From positions 63,238 through 127,237 of the forward strand of contig NZ_AUGX01000001.1 in assembly GCF_000422885.1 (NCBI RefSeq): a DNA stretch of 64,000 nt. The letters are read 5' to 3'. Below the pieces are notes generated by a model, which searched no databases, was not told where the DNA came from, and saw nothing but the letters and a program-made list of their open reading frames with translations. How positions within the stretch are numbered: the stretch's first letter is position 1; the number at the start of each line of letters is the position of its first letter. Made by a program: the position numbers and the translations under genes. Source of the stretch: Ottowia thiooxydans DSM 14619 (GTDB taxonomy: Bacteria; Pseudomonadota; Gammaproteobacteria; Burkholderiales; Burkholderiaceae_C). This document shows positions 15,522 to 24,314 of the stretch, one piece after another.

Positions 15522-15965
15522 CTAAGATTCCAGACCGTTCATTAGGCGCTCTATTTTTCGCACTCGACCGGCTATATCGGAGGCCAGTATTGCGGTATGG
15601 TGGCCTAGCTCAATGGTCGAAAATTGCATGGCCGAGCCGGTCATCAGATTCGCCAGCATGCGGTCTTCACGCGGAGTGAGAGTCAGTACTTCATCTCCAA
15701 CTTCTACCTTCACTGTGCCGTCTGACATTGCGGTCTTTGACATGGGTCTAGCTGGCGGGTGGCGGACAGCCGGCACGAATACGCCGCGTTGAACCCGCAG
15801 AATGTCGCCTTCGTCCACGAGTACGCCCAAGCGATCGTCAATCGTCGTGAGTTTCAGGCCCGTGACGTCGGCAAGGGTTTCGCGGGTGACAATCTGCTCC
15901 TGGGCATGCAGGTCCTGCACCGCCTCAAGAATAGTCACTAGGGTTGATTTACGAGGTTCTGACAT
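15522..15965 (-). CDS. Winged-helix DNA-binding phage protein
   Basis: This 147-residue protein has a winged HTH at about 8-62 (TLVTILEAVQDL, VTRETLADVTGLKLTTIDDRLGVLVDEGDILRVQRG). A Pro-rich linker follows, then a C-terminal domain (about 80-147) that is probably for dimerisation. It lies alone on the minus strand, preceded by a weak AAAGAGGAAAGG-like ribosome binding region, and is likely a transcription factor of the island. Confidence 0.65.
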   Translation of the reverse strand: MSEPRKSTLVTILEAVQDLHAQEQIVTRETLADVTGLKLTTIDDRLGVLVDEGDILRVQRGVFVPAVRHPPARPMSKTAMSDGTVKVEVGDEVLTLTPREDRMLANLMTGSAMQFSTIELGHHTAILASDIAGRVRKIERLMNGLES

Positions 15966-16212
15966 CTGGCTTCCTTTCCTCTTTAAGTCCGTATAGGTGC
16001 GTGCGGCACTGTCCTGCCGCGGCGATCAGGTAACCATGAGGTCATGGCTTCAAAGTTCTTTCGCCGTGATCTGAGCTCGCTTCTGCAGATGCGTCCTGGC
16101 CTTCACCAGGGCGAGCTGGATTTCAGGTTTTTTTAGGTTGACACTCGTTATCTGTATGGCAGGTTTGAGAGCGGCGACCGGCAATAGCCTCGGATTGATT
16201 TTTGAGACGGCG

Positions 16213-18423
16213 TCATTGCTGTTCTTCTGCCGCTATTAAGGTTCCAAACGTTACGCCTGGTAGGCGGCTGGCTTTTTGTTTGGTCCTTTGCAGAAGGGCT
16301 GGGCCAATGCTTTGGGCGCTATGTTGTTGCATGTTGCGCGTTACTCCCGATATCGTTGGCCCCAACCCAAGCAATGGCACTTTTGCAGCCAACCGATCAA
16401 TTAGGTCTAGTCCTCTGCCCATGAGTAGTGCACCGGAGTTGCTGTTATTGACCGCAGATCCGACAGGTTGAGCACTGGTGTACTGCGACACCTTGCCGGC
16501 AGCCTTGAGTTGCGCGATTTCTTCAGAACTGAAGAATTGTTGTAGTTTGCGTTGACCTAAAGCCAACATTGCGCGATTAAAGCCTGCCGCACTGAATCGT
16601 GCGGTCTCGTCCGATGCGTTGCCGATGGCTGCCGACTTGAGATGTGCTGCAAGGCTAGCGCGCACTGCTTCCAGGGTATCCGGATCATTGCGACGCAACT
16701 CTTCCGCTAAATTTCCTGTGTCGACGGTCTTGGCACTGCGATTGATGACATACCTCTGTACAAAATCGTCTGGCGTTGCTGTTCCTTCATAGACCGCCTT
16801 CAGACCTGGAATTCGATCTACGCGCTCCATCATGGTTCTGTTAGCAAGGCGGGCGCGATTGAATGCGTCCAGAGCTTGCTCGCCAATTTGAGTGCCTCCT
16901 GCATAGAGTGGATTGGCACTAGCGGTCGTGGGTCCACCTGCTAGTCCAGATTTTCCCAATTCCATAATCGGCGTGTCATCTAGCGCTTGGCGTACCAGGC
17001 CAAGCGCCATTCGAGCTTGACCGTCTCCGCTGGCCCGCTGAAGCTTTCCTATCGCCGTTTTAAGCTGTTCCGCATAGGCGATGTCGAAAGGAACTTCTCC
17101 TAGCGCAATGCGATTTAGATGTTGACTGACAGATGAGGGGAGCGCACCGCCCAGCAATGCATCGTCCAACAGACGGTTGGCTTTGGATGTGAATTCATTG
17201 CCATTCAGCGGAAATGAGCGGCCTGCGCTGTCTCGCGCCTGCTCGTATAGGTGATCGATGCTTTGTTTCTCGCGCTTGATTCCGCCTTGAAGTGCGCTGA
17301 TAGCTCGTTCGCCCACCGAATGAGCATCATCAGAGCGTCCAGCTCCTAGGCGGTTGATGGTGCCGATCAGAGCGTTGTTGTTTTCATTCTGAACTTTGGC
17401 CAAACCGTGGAGGCCACTATCGTTCGAATTTGCTCCGATCTTGGAGAGATTCTGTTCTCGAGTAATTTGGATGGGGTCAAGTGTGAGGGTGCCGCGAGTC
17501 GGCAAAGCCCCCACCCGCTGGAAATCCAAGAGACGCGACAACGAGGTTGAATCAAGCGATTTGCCGGAGCGCAATGCGGCTTCCGCATCTTTGCGCATAG
17601 ATTGCTTTATGGCCTCAGGCACATCTTTCCAATTTACACCCGCACCACTCAACGCTTGATCAATCTGCTGTTCTACCCGTTGGGCTCGCAAGGGCACAAG
17701 TACACTTGCTGATTGCAAGCCTGCCCGTGCGGCTTGAACCATCCCCCCCGCCGTGAGGCCCCCCGCTACTCCAGACGCTAACTGTGCGAATTCGTTGCCA
17801 CCGCTTGCCCGGGATGCGCCGGCGCCAGCACCGGTGCCGGCAGCGCCGATTATTTGAGCCCCTGGATTTGAGCTCAAGAGCTTAGCTGCTGTCTGTATTG
17901 GACCTGCCGTTGCCTGGGCCACCTTGCCTGCTGCTCCGGCCATACCACCCCCACCTGCCATAAGCCGAGTGGCATCGCCTACAACGCGCTCGGTGTCATT
18001 CATGGGCTTCGGTAGTCCGATGTTGTCCGCAAAACTGGACATCGCCTGGCCCAGAGGCTTACCCTCAGGAATATCGAGCGCACGTGCAGCGGGGTTGGTC
18101 ACCATTTGGCGGATCGGTTCCGTTACCAACTCTGCGGCCTGGCCTAGACCTTCAATACCGTATCTGGCTGTGAGGCCAGCCTGGCGACCTACGTCCTTCG
18201 AGCGGCGCGCGATGCGTTGTCCCAAACTAGCGGCGTGATCTGGCTGTCCCGTTGATGCGTTGACTTCCGTCACTGAGGGTGAAGTGTTGTCGACTGAAAT
18301 AGTGGCCCGTGGGGTAGGGGTGAGCCCAGGGCTTTCCCATACGACCTTGTCAGATGGAATTCCGCTTCCAGCAGGATGGGGCGCAGTCCTATCCCATTTA
18401 ACTAGGCTTTCGTCAATCTGCAT
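16213..18423 (-). CDS. Large virion-like protein, possible DNA-ejection protein
   Basis: A 736-residue protein. The N-terminal 90 residues are Pro/Ser/Thr-rich. Then comes a helix-forming segment with GLGQAAELVTEPIRQM and IGLPKPMNDTERVVGDATRLMAGGGG (about 95-155). An Ala/Gly-rich stretch spans about 155-235, and long charged helices run to the end. Such a layout resembles internal virion or DNA-transfer proteins of podophages (pattern-based, unproven). Its start overlaps the end of the upstream gene by 11 bp, so it is the last gene of a coupled minus-strand run of four. Confidence 0.5.
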   Translation of the reverse strand: MQIDESLVKWDRTAPHPAGSGIPSDKVVWESPGLTPTPRATISVDNTSPSVTEVNASTGQPDHAASLGQRIARRSKDVGRQAGLTARYGIEGLGQAAELVTEPIRQMVTNPAARALDIPEGKPLGQAMSSFADNIGLPKPMNDTERVVGDATRLMAGGGGMAGAAGKVAQATAGPIQTAAKLLSSNPGAQIIGAAGTGAGAGASRASGGNEFAQLASGVAGGLTAGGMVQAARAGLQSASVLVPLRAQRVEQQIDQALSGAGVNWKDVPEAIKQSMRKDAEAALRSGKSLDSTSLSRLLDFQRVGALPTRGTLTLDPIQITREQNLSKIGANSNDSGLHGLAKVQNENNNALIGTINRLGAGRSDDAHSVGERAISALQGGIKREKQSIDHLYEQARDSAGRSFPLNGNEFTSKANRLLDDALLGGALPSSVSQHLNRIALGEVPFDIAYAEQLKTAIGKLQRASGDGQARMALGLVRQALDDTPIMELGKSGLAGGPTTASANPLYAGGTQIGEQALDAFNRARLANRTMMERVDRIPGLKAVYEGTATPDDFVQRYVINRSAKTVDTGNLAEELRRNDPDTLEAVRASLAAHLKSAAIGNASDETARFSAAGFNRAMLALGQRKLQQFFSSEEIAQLKAAGKVSQYTSAQPVGSAVNNSNSGALLMGRGLDLIDRLAAKVPLLGLGPTISGVTRNMQQHSAQSIGPALLQRTKQKASRLPGVTFGTLIAAEEQQ

Positions 18424-20539
18424 AGCTGATGCTCCCGTCGCTAAACTGCGTCACCCGGCGACCGTTGAACGTACCTGAACGAACGAGGGTGCGTTGCAAT
18501 GGTTCGTTTCCCTGAAGTTGCTGTAAGCGTGCCTCTTGATTTGGCACCTCTGCCAGAATTCCTCGGGTTGCTAGATCCCTATTCCGGCGCTTTTGCTCAA
18601 TGACCTGAGGGCTGTCGCCCATTTGAGGAAAGTATTGCTGGCGGGCATTGTCAAACTCTGCGTTGCTGATAGCCGCGCCCGATTCGCGACGAAGTACTGC
18701 GTTGACGAAATCGCGTTGGCTTTGCTCCACTTGCTGTTGCTGAGGGCTTTGCGTCCAATTCGCGACTACACCCAATCCGACCGCATCAGCTGCCCGTTTG
18801 GCAAAGCTTGGCTGGCTGATGCCATTGCTGGCAAGCGTATCCAGAGTTTCGCCGGCCTGCCGCATTCGAGCACCGAACTGCAACGCTTTTGCTTGAACGT
18901 CGTTCAGTTTCCCATCTTTAACGGCCGAATCAGCAGGCCCCCCGGGGATTGCCTCTAAGCTCTTCCCATCTGAAGTGCGTCTGTAACCTGCAGGAAGTCC
19001 TGCGTTTGCCGCTCGTACGGAATCCAAAGTCAAGCGCTGTCGAGCAATTTCTTCCTGCTCCTGTAGATGCCTTTCGGTTCTATTTGCGGTCTGTTGTTGC
19101 AGAATTGTTTTCGCCAAAGATCTTTGGTTCTCTCCTGCTTGTTGCATCATTGTTTGATTCAACGCGCCCTTTTGGCGAAGGACTTCAATTTCCCCATTTG
19201 ACCGGCTGGCCTGTGCGCCGCCCTCTGCGGCAGCCTGATTCCTCATAAGTGCAGATGCTTCTTCTGCCGCGATGTTGGGAGGTGCACCGGAGAACCCGCG
19301 ACGGTTGAACACCCGTGGGCCGTTCAACAAGGAACGCGAGGCAACTTGAGCGTCACGCAACTGCTGGGCATCCGTGCGCTCCATCAAATTCCCGGGGGCT
19401 GAGCCCAGGACGGACATTCCACTGCCAGGCACCAAGCCTTCCGACACGACAGGAGGCGCCGTCACCGGTGCGGCCATGGCACCAGGCTGGAAACCCCGAG
19501 CAGAAGGCAACACGGTATTTGTTCCCCCAGGGGCTTTCCCGTTTACCGTGATGTCACCAGAGATCCCTGGCGCCCCGGTGTAGGAAACCCCGCCATCTGG
19601 GCCCGTGGTTTTGGTGACATTGCTAGATGAGGTCCTTGATATTTGCACCGGCGCGGTCGCAGGGGAGGGGGCTGATGTCTCGCTAAATCCGAGGCCTCGA
19701 GCGCTGAAATCGTTGGCCGGCATCGGAGCGTTGTCTTGAACTGGTTTTGATTGTCGGCCTGGACTGAAACCGCGGGAAGACTCAACCAGAGCTGGTGAGC
19801 CCACATGGGATGGGCTGGTTGGTTGCGCACTACTGTCAACCCGTGAGGCTTGCGCAGGGGACGACTGCAGCGATCTCGGGTTGTAGCCAGCAGCACCGTA
19901 GTTTGGTGCATGAGGAACTAGCCCTTGCGCAGATTCGCCGATCGAACCGACTTGTGAAGATGCACCGCTTGAGGCGGCGCGGTCACCAAACCGCGTTTGA
20001 CGTAATGGCTCGTCGCCCACAGTTCCACCCTCTGATAGCCGCTGCGGAACGGGTTGGAAGCCACGAACCGGTGCCGGCTCAACGATTGGATTTTTCCTCG
20101 CGGGTTGGAATCCGCGCGCCCGTACCTCTCCGCCATCGGCAAAGAACATTGGCGGTTCTGGTTCCCGACCTCCAGGCGCAAAGCCCCGAGCTGAAACTGG
20201 AACATGCGTTTGTTCTTTCATTGAGTTCAGTGCTTGGACTCCGACGGCATGTACTTGCTCTGGGGGCATCTGATACTCACCGTTGCTCAGCTGTACGGGG
20301 ACTTTCTTTCCGAGTCCGCGGGGCGCGAATCCGCGACTGCTAGTTCCCATAGAAGCCAGCGCATCGGGGCCGATCTGCTGAACGGAATCGCTCGGCATTA
20401 TGAAGGTCCCGGATTCAACTATTTTGCTGATGTCGTCGGAGATTCCGGTACCAGGGCCAATTACCATGCCTCCTCGTGAGGACCGTTGGGATTTAGCGCG
20501 GACCGCAGCGGCGGTAGATGGATTGAAGCCACGCATCAT
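18413..20539 (-). CDS. Large repeat-containing phage protein with ARGFxP motifs
   Basis: A 708-residue Ser/Pro/Gly/Gln-rich protein. A short motif of the form (S/A/V)RGF(A/Q/S/N)P recurs about eight times in the first 370 residues with disordered linkers between. The C-terminal 300 residues are helical and Gln-rich (QMMQQAGENQRSLAKTILQQ region and onward). This suggests a structural phage protein with a long flexible N-terminus; I do not recognise a family. It overlaps the upstream gene by 4 bp and the downstream one by 11 bp. Confidence 0.5.
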   Translation of the reverse strand: MMRGFNPSTAAAVRAKSQRSSRGGMVIGPGTGISDDISKIVESGTFIMPSDSVQQIGPDALASMGTSSRGFAPRGLGKKVPVQLSNGEYQMPPEQVHAVGVQALNSMKEQTHVPVSARGFAPGGREPEPPMFFADGGEVRARGFQPARKNPIVEPAPVRGFQPVPQRLSEGGTVGDEPLRQTRFGDRAASSGASSQVGSIGESAQGLVPHAPNYGAAGYNPRSLQSSPAQASRVDSSAQPTSPSHVGSPALVESSRGFSPGRQSKPVQDNAPMPANDFSARGLGFSETSAPSPATAPVQISRTSSSNVTKTTGPDGGVSYTGAPGISGDITVNGKAPGGTNTVLPSARGFQPGAMAAPVTAPPVVSEGLVPGSGMSVLGSAPGNLMERTDAQQLRDAQVASRSLLNGPRVFNRRGFSGAPPNIAAEEASALMRNQAAAEGGAQASRSNGEIEVLRQKGALNQTMMQQAGENQRSLAKTILQQQTANRTERHLQEQEEIARQRLTLDSVRAANAGLPAGYRRTSDGKSLEAIPGGPADSAVKDGKLNDVQAKALQFGARMRQAGETLDTLASNGISQPSFAKRAADAVGLGVVANWTQSPQQQQVEQSQRDFVNAVLRRESGAAISNAEFDNARQQYFPQMGDSPQVIEQKRRNRDLATRGILAEVPNQEARLQQLQGNEPLQRTLVRSGTFNGRRVTQFSDGSISYAD

Positions 20540-21114
20540 GGTGTCTCCTGGGAGTGTGAATGTTCAGAATCGACCTGCGCTAACTTCAACTCAAACAATC
20601 GCTCATTCAATGCGGTACGCGAATTTTCGACCGCATCATGGAGTTCGTGCGCTGAATCTGGCGAGCAATCCACGACTGAAATAGCTTTGAGAATGGCATC
20701 TTGCAATTCGCGTTCCGCGATCAACTCAGACATGGCCACTCTGGCACGTGAAAAGTTCAGGTCGTTGGCCGCTGCATCAAACAAAGCCTCCCACTTCAGC
20801 GCATTCTGAGCACTGTCAACTCGGGCGGTTTGCTTTAGCTGTTCAGCCTGTAGAAATCTACGTATCACCGGCTGATACGCCTGAACCCCCCTTAGAGCTT
20901 CATATTGCGCCTTCAGCCGCACCACTTCCGGGTCAGCTAGGAATGGAGTGTCAATTAACGCGCGGGCCGCCGCCTTGCGGGCCGCCTGGTTGATTTGCTC
21001 CATGCTGGGTCGAGGACGTGGGGGCACTGCTAGAGGAACCGCTCCTCCTCGCGCTCGGCGCTCAGCGTCGAGCATATGAAGTCGTTCGATAGTAGATATT
21101 CTTTCTTCAAACAT
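20536..21114 (-). CDS. Hypothetical phage protein, helical
   Basis: This 192-residue protein is almost entirely helix-forming, rich in Ala, Arg, Glu and Leu, with a PPRPRPS segment near 30. The ATG at 21114 follows a GGAG by six bases and overlaps the end of the AlpA-like gene by 8 bp. It overlaps the next gene by 4 bp. It could be a structural or scaffold-like component of the same set as the two large proteins downstream; no family is recognised. Confidence 0.5.
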   Translation of the reverse strand: MFEERISTIERLHMLDAERRARGGAVPLAVPPRPRPSMEQINQAARKAAARALIDTPFLADPEVVRLKAQYEALRGVQAYQPVIRRFLQAEQLKQTARVDSAQNALKWEALFDAAANDLNFSRARVAMSELIAERELQDAILKAISVVDCSPDSAHELHDAVENSRTALNERLFELKLAQVDSEHSHSQETP

Positions 21115-21313
21115 TGAGATCTCCATTGGCTGCAGGTGCGCGATTGGCGCTGAAGTAAGCATCCAGCTCCGCACGCCGGAACAGCACCATGCGCCGGCTT
21201 TTGTGTATGGGACGCGGGAATGAGGGATCGCTATGCAAGAGCCGCGTCAAAGTGCGACGGCTCATGTCATACCGGGCCGCGGCGGAGGCAGGACGTAGCA
21301 GTTCTTTTTCCAT
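21107..21313 (-). CDS. AlpA/excisionase-like HTH protein
   Basis: A 68-residue DNA-binding protein with the MerR/AlpA-type pattern: AAARYDMSRRTLTRLLHSDPSFPRPI (about 11-36), then VLFRRAELDAYF (about 42-54). Proteins of this class act as excisionases or activators of integrase genes. It heads the minus-strand run that includes the two large virion-like genes and overlaps the next gene by 8 bp. Confidence 0.75.
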   Translation of the reverse strand: MEKELLRPASAAARYDMSRRTLTRLLHSDPSFPRPIHKSRRMVLFRRAELDAYFSANRAPAANGDLNV

Positions 21314-21575
21314 GCCTCCATAGTCGCTATTTGTCCACGTAGGACCAAACCCTAGACGGGGTAAAGCTACTTGAAGATGTCCAGTTCAACTCACCTCATT
21401 TTTCAGGCCAGTGAGCTTCTCGCGCGCGCGTATTGGTCCCGCGACTCAGTTCTGCAAAGGATCCGTCCGCGCCGTCGGATGAGCATTCGGCAACAGTTTT
21501 AGGTCAGTGTTTGTGCACCAATTGCGATTGGTCACTTTGCTGCCGGCTCGAACATGAGGTTTTCTGAGGTAACTG
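21314..21575. other. Divergent control region
   Basis: About 260 bp between the AlpA-like gene (minus) and the small plus-strand genes. It must hold promoters in both directions. I see no clear consensus promoter or palindrome; the GC-rich CGCGCGCGCG run at 21420-21430 is the only striking feature. Confidence 0.35.
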
Positions 21576-21749
21576 ATGCCGCTTCTTTCAGACCGCGTTG
21601 AGGAGGATAAGCATTTTCTAAAGCTCAAAGAGAATGCATTGCGGGCGGTTCAGGCGGGGGTCCCGGAGGATTTCCGGGATCCTATGAAGTTCACTTCACG
21701 CCTGATCCTCTGGACAGAACTGGGTGCAGCACGGCACGCCAAATGCTGA
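21576..21749 (+). CDS. Small phage protein (57 residues)
   Basis: An open frame from ATG at 21576, preceded by TGAGGT, to TGA at 21747. The product is charged (early SDRVEEDKHFLKLKENAL segment) and well balanced in composition, unlike chance frames. It ends in ATGCTGA, where the next small frame starts inside, implying coupling. Not recognised. Confidence 0.4.
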   Translation: MPLLSDRVEEDKHFLKLKENALRAVQAGVPEDFRDPMKFTSRLILWTELGAARHAKC

Positions 21750-21844
21750 CCACGGAAAAGGCATGGGATGTATTCGAGGAGATGGAAGGCGCCTACTTCA
21801 GTCTTATGACCGCATGGAATGCAGTGAAGAAGTTCGTGGGCTGA
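21743..21844 (+). CDS. Very small phage protein (33 residues), coupled
   Basis: A frame from ATG at 21743 to TGA at 21842, overlapping the previous stop by 7 bases. The product (TTEKAWDVFEEMEGAYFSL region) is an amphipathic acidic helix. It may be a real small gene, or the continuation of the upstream gene after a frameshift. Confidence 0.3.
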   Translation: MLTTEKAWDVFEEMEGAYFSLMTAWNAVKKFVG

Positions 21845-22014
21845 AATTTCAGCCGACGATGGTTGAAGTGCAGGGCGATCGACAACCGCCGCTCGTTCAA
21901 TAGCGAAGTCTTGGTGCGGCTTGAGCGCAGTCGCGAAGCTGAGCAGGCGCAGGATTGTCAATCCCGTGCCAAGCATGGCACGCTGGGCACTTCTCAACAG
22001 CAAGGAGTGCAGGC

Positions 22015-22344
22015 ATGAATGATTTGTCTGAGTTCGTGGCGCCCACATCTGGCACATTGACAACCGACTCTCGCAAAGTTGCCAAGCATTTTGGCAAGCG
22101 TCACGACAGCGTACTCCGCTCGTTCGACAAACTTTCATGCAGCGAGGAATTTCGCCAACACAATTTTGTGGCGGCGAAAGATCTGGACGTGCAAGGGAAG
22201 CCTCGCCGTACAGTGCTCATGACCAAGAACGGTTTCATTTTCTTGGCGATGGGCTTCACTGGCGCAAAGGCATCCAAGTTCACAGTCCCCGTGGAAATAG
22301 AGGTTGATGAGCCGGTGAATTCGCATGGACAGATCCGTACCTAG
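22015..22344 (+). CDS. rha: Rha family phage regulatory protein, C-terminally altered
   Basis: A 109-residue protein. Residues 12-85 follow the Rha pattern: LTTDSRKVAKHFGKRHDSVLRSF, then EFRQHNFVAAKDLDVQGKPRRTVLMTKNGFIFLAMGFTGAKASKF. After KF the sequence departs from the usual KEAYIxxFNxME helix and ends within 25 residues, so the C-terminus is replaced or truncated. An AAGGAG lies seven bases before the ATG at 22015, which is preferred over 21955. Probably in one plus-strand unit with the two following genes. Confidence 0.8.
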   Translation: MNDLSEFVAPTSGTLTTDSRKVAKHFGKRHDSVLRSFDKLSCSEEFRQHNFVAAKDLDVQGKPRRTVLMTKNGFIFLAMGFTGAKASKFTVPVEIEVDEPVNSHGQIRT

Positions 22345-22431
22345 CATGACAAGCTGGGCGGAATTGGACCCCCCTTGAATTCTTAAAAACTTACGCTTCA
22401 ATAACCAGACACCGAGCATCAAAGGAAATCT

Positions 22432-23163
22432 GTGAGCAACCTGATGAACCTGCGCGGCGCAGACGCAGCCGACACGATGACCAGCAAGGAATTGCTGGAT
22501 CTAATCAATGAGGAGCGGAAATTGTTTGGAGAGTCAGAAGTCCGTCATAACCAGTTTGTGGAGCGTTGCAATGATGAACTGGAGGGAGAGCACTACAAAA
22601 ATTTTGTAGTGACCAACCCGAACGGCACAACAAGTGAAGTGCTCGAGCTAAACCTCGACCAATGCATGCTCGTATCGATGCGAGAGTCCAAAGGCGTGCG
22701 CCGGTCGGTGCAGGCGAAGCTCAAGGCAAAGCAGGGGCCTGCGTTGCCGGGAACCTATGCCGAAGCCTTACGTGTTCTGGCCGATCAGGTGGAGGAAGCG
22801 CATCGCATCGAGGCCGAACGCGACGAAGCTATCCGAACCAAAGCTCTCATAGGTAGCAAGCGCGAGGCGTCAGCGATGGCGAAAGCTTCTGCCGCTACCC
22901 GGGAAGCCACTCGCCTGAAAGATGCGCTTGGGTTCAATGCCCACCACGCCACTATTAAGGCGGTCAAGTCAGCCACAGGCATCGATTACGGTCGCAATTG
23001 GCGCAAGCTGAAGGCTTGGTGCACAGCGAACGGGAAAAGTTCTATTGCCGTTCCGGATCAGACCTACGGCGAAGTTCAAGCGTGGCCGGCTGGAGCTTGG
23101 TTGGCCACCTTCGCAATCAACCTCGGGGAGCTTTTTCCTGAGGCCACGATGCAACCAGCATGA
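22432..23163 (+). CDS. Phage antirepressor-like regulatory protein
   Basis: A 243-residue protein starting at GTG (22432) after AAAGGAAA. Residues 15-95 (MTSKELLDLINEERKLFG...LEGEHYKNFVV...LNLDQCMLVSMRESKGVRRSVQ) match the Rha/antirepressor type N-terminal domain. A helical linker (about 105-165) follows, and the last 70 residues form an unrecognised C-terminal domain. It is probably a DNA-binding regulator or antirepressor of the island. The next gene starts within its stop codon region (ATGA at 23160-23163). Confidence 0.75.
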   Translation: MSNLMNLRGADAADTMTSKELLDLINEERKLFGESEVRHNQFVERCNDELEGEHYKNFVVTNPNGTTSEVLELNLDQCMLVSMRESKGVRRSVQAKLKAKQGPALPGTYAEALRVLADQVEEAHRIEAERDEAIRTKALIGSKREASAMAKASAATREATRLKDALGFNAHHATIKAVKSATGIDYGRNWRKLKAWCTANGKSSIAVPDQTYGEVQAWPAGAWLATFAINLGELFPEATMQPA

Positions 23164-23516
23164 ATACCCAGAAAGGCGAAAACCCCGAAGGGTGCAACCA
23201 ACGGGGCTTTCATGTGAGTCGAATCTTACGAAAAAGAGTTCACGCGATGGAAGATACAGCAAGGTTGACACTCTCGCAAGTATGCGAAGTGATGAAGTCC
23301 TGTGCACGGGCGCAGGTGGGCGTGGTTGAAGGGCATCAGCAGTTGTTCACATCGGAGCGGCTTCAAGCCATCAAGCGATTGGGCTCGGAATTGTGGGCGC
23401 AGATCGTCGCGGCGGAAGCAGAGGCCAAGAAGGTCGATGTCTCTTTGAGTGATCCCGCGTTCCTAATGTTCAAGGCAAAGCTGCATACGCGCCCGCGCAG
23501 AAGGTGCAAGGCCTAG
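23160..23516 (+). CDS. Hypothetical phage protein
   Basis: This 118-residue frame overlaps the previous stop by four bases. The first 29 residues look less like coding sequence than the rest, and an in-frame ATG at 23247 (after ACGCG) could be the true start. The remainder (MEDTARLTLSQVCEVMKSC onward) is helical. Not recognised. Confidence 0.45.
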   Translation: MNTQKGENPEGCNQRGFHVSRILRKRVHAMEDTARLTLSQVCEVMKSCARAQVGVVEGHQQLFTSERLQAIKRLGSELWAQIVAAEAEAKKVDVSLSDPAFLMFKAKLHTRPRRRCKA

Positions 23517-23523
23517 CAGGAGG

Positions 23524-23898
23524 TCAATCAGACCTGCTTGGCCCGCTCTTCGGCTGCTCCCCGTAGGCATAAAAGTGGATATTGGGATTGCCACTTTGGC
23601 CGGGTATTGGACGCGGAGCCTCAGGATCGAGTTGCTCGGCGGACTCTATTTCCCAGCGATAGAACCGCTCCTTTCCATGCTTGTACGAATAACAAAGGTA
23701 CGTTGCTTTGACACGTCCATAGCGCGGGTGATCAAATTCCACGTCCCGTCTTGCATTCAAGGTCTTATGGCTCGCTGCTGGCAGAAGTGATTTTCCATCT
23801 TCCTCGCTGCCCATTAGGTAGCGGTGGAAGGGCCTTGCTTCTGGTTCACGCTGGGTTGAGTGACTTAAGGCAGCGGGATTGAGGGCGGCATTTGGCAT
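23524..23898 (-). CDS. Hypothetical protein downstream of a LexA box
   Basis: A 124-residue protein. The middle part (about 45-85) is beta-rich with many Tyr and Arg (GRVKATYLCYSYKHGKERFYRW). The ends are Pro/Ser-rich and probably disordered. It starts 11 bp after the end of the gene at 23910-24212 on the same strand and so should share its LexA-box promoter. No family is recognised. Confidence 0.5.
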   Translation of the reverse strand: MPNAALNPAALSHSTQREPEARPFHRYLMGSEEDGKSLLPAASHKTLNARRDVEFDHPRYGRVKATYLCYSYKHGKERFYRWEIESAEQLDPEAPRPIPGQSGNPNIHFYAYGEQPKSGPSRSD

Positions 23899-23909
23899 GA
23901 TTTTGTCGT

Positions 23910-24212
23910 TCAGAACGGAAGTGCGAACTCGAACTGAGTGTCTGCGTCGTACCGCTCCCTCGCGTGGATCTTCTGCGATAGCTCTTTAAAAGCCGCTTCG
24001 AACGGAGTTGGTGGTCGATCAGTCCGGGCCAACCCGGGGTAAGACAAGTTTTCTTCTTCAGCCTCGAGTTCGCTGAGCGCATCGTAGTAAGCGGCGTTCA
24101 GTGCCTCCGACGAGCCAAAGTGTTTGATCAACTCGGCGTAGAGGTCGCCAATGGCACCTGTGACCCCGAATTCTTCCGAGCCTGGCCCGTCTACATAGAT
24201 GTGTTCGATCAT
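23910..24212 (-). CDS. SOS-regulated small acidic protein, hypothetical
   Basis: A 100-residue acidic protein (many Glu and Asp, with EELEAEEENL-like content near 52-62). The ATG at 24212 lies eight bases after GGAG and is preferred to the ATG at 24218. A LexA box (24229-24248) lies 17 bp upstream, so expression should follow DNA damage. Small acidic SOS proteins on prophages include antirepressors and DNA-mimic proteins, but no motif decides the function here. Confidence 0.55.
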   Translation of the reverse strand: MIEHIYVDGPGSEEFGVTGAIGDLYAELIKHFGSSEALNAAYYDALSELEAEEENLSYPGLARTDRPPTPFEAAFKELSQKIHARERYDADTQFEFALPF

Positions 24213-24228
24213 CGTCATTTCTCCTAAA

Positions 24229-24248
24229 CACTGTGAATATGTACAGTA
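24229..24248. promoter_or_regulatory. LexA box 1
   Basis: CACTGTGAATATGTACAGTA contains the full CTGT-N8-ACAG core of the gamma/betaproteobacterial SOS box. It sits directly upstream of the minus-strand gene starting at 24212 and 67 bp before the plus-strand gene at 24315. Confidence 0.75.
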
Positions 24249-24314
24249 TAAATTCGGCGATGAAACGGTCAAGTCCTACCTGGCAACTGTTACAAGCGGG
24301 CTTAACATCGCGCC

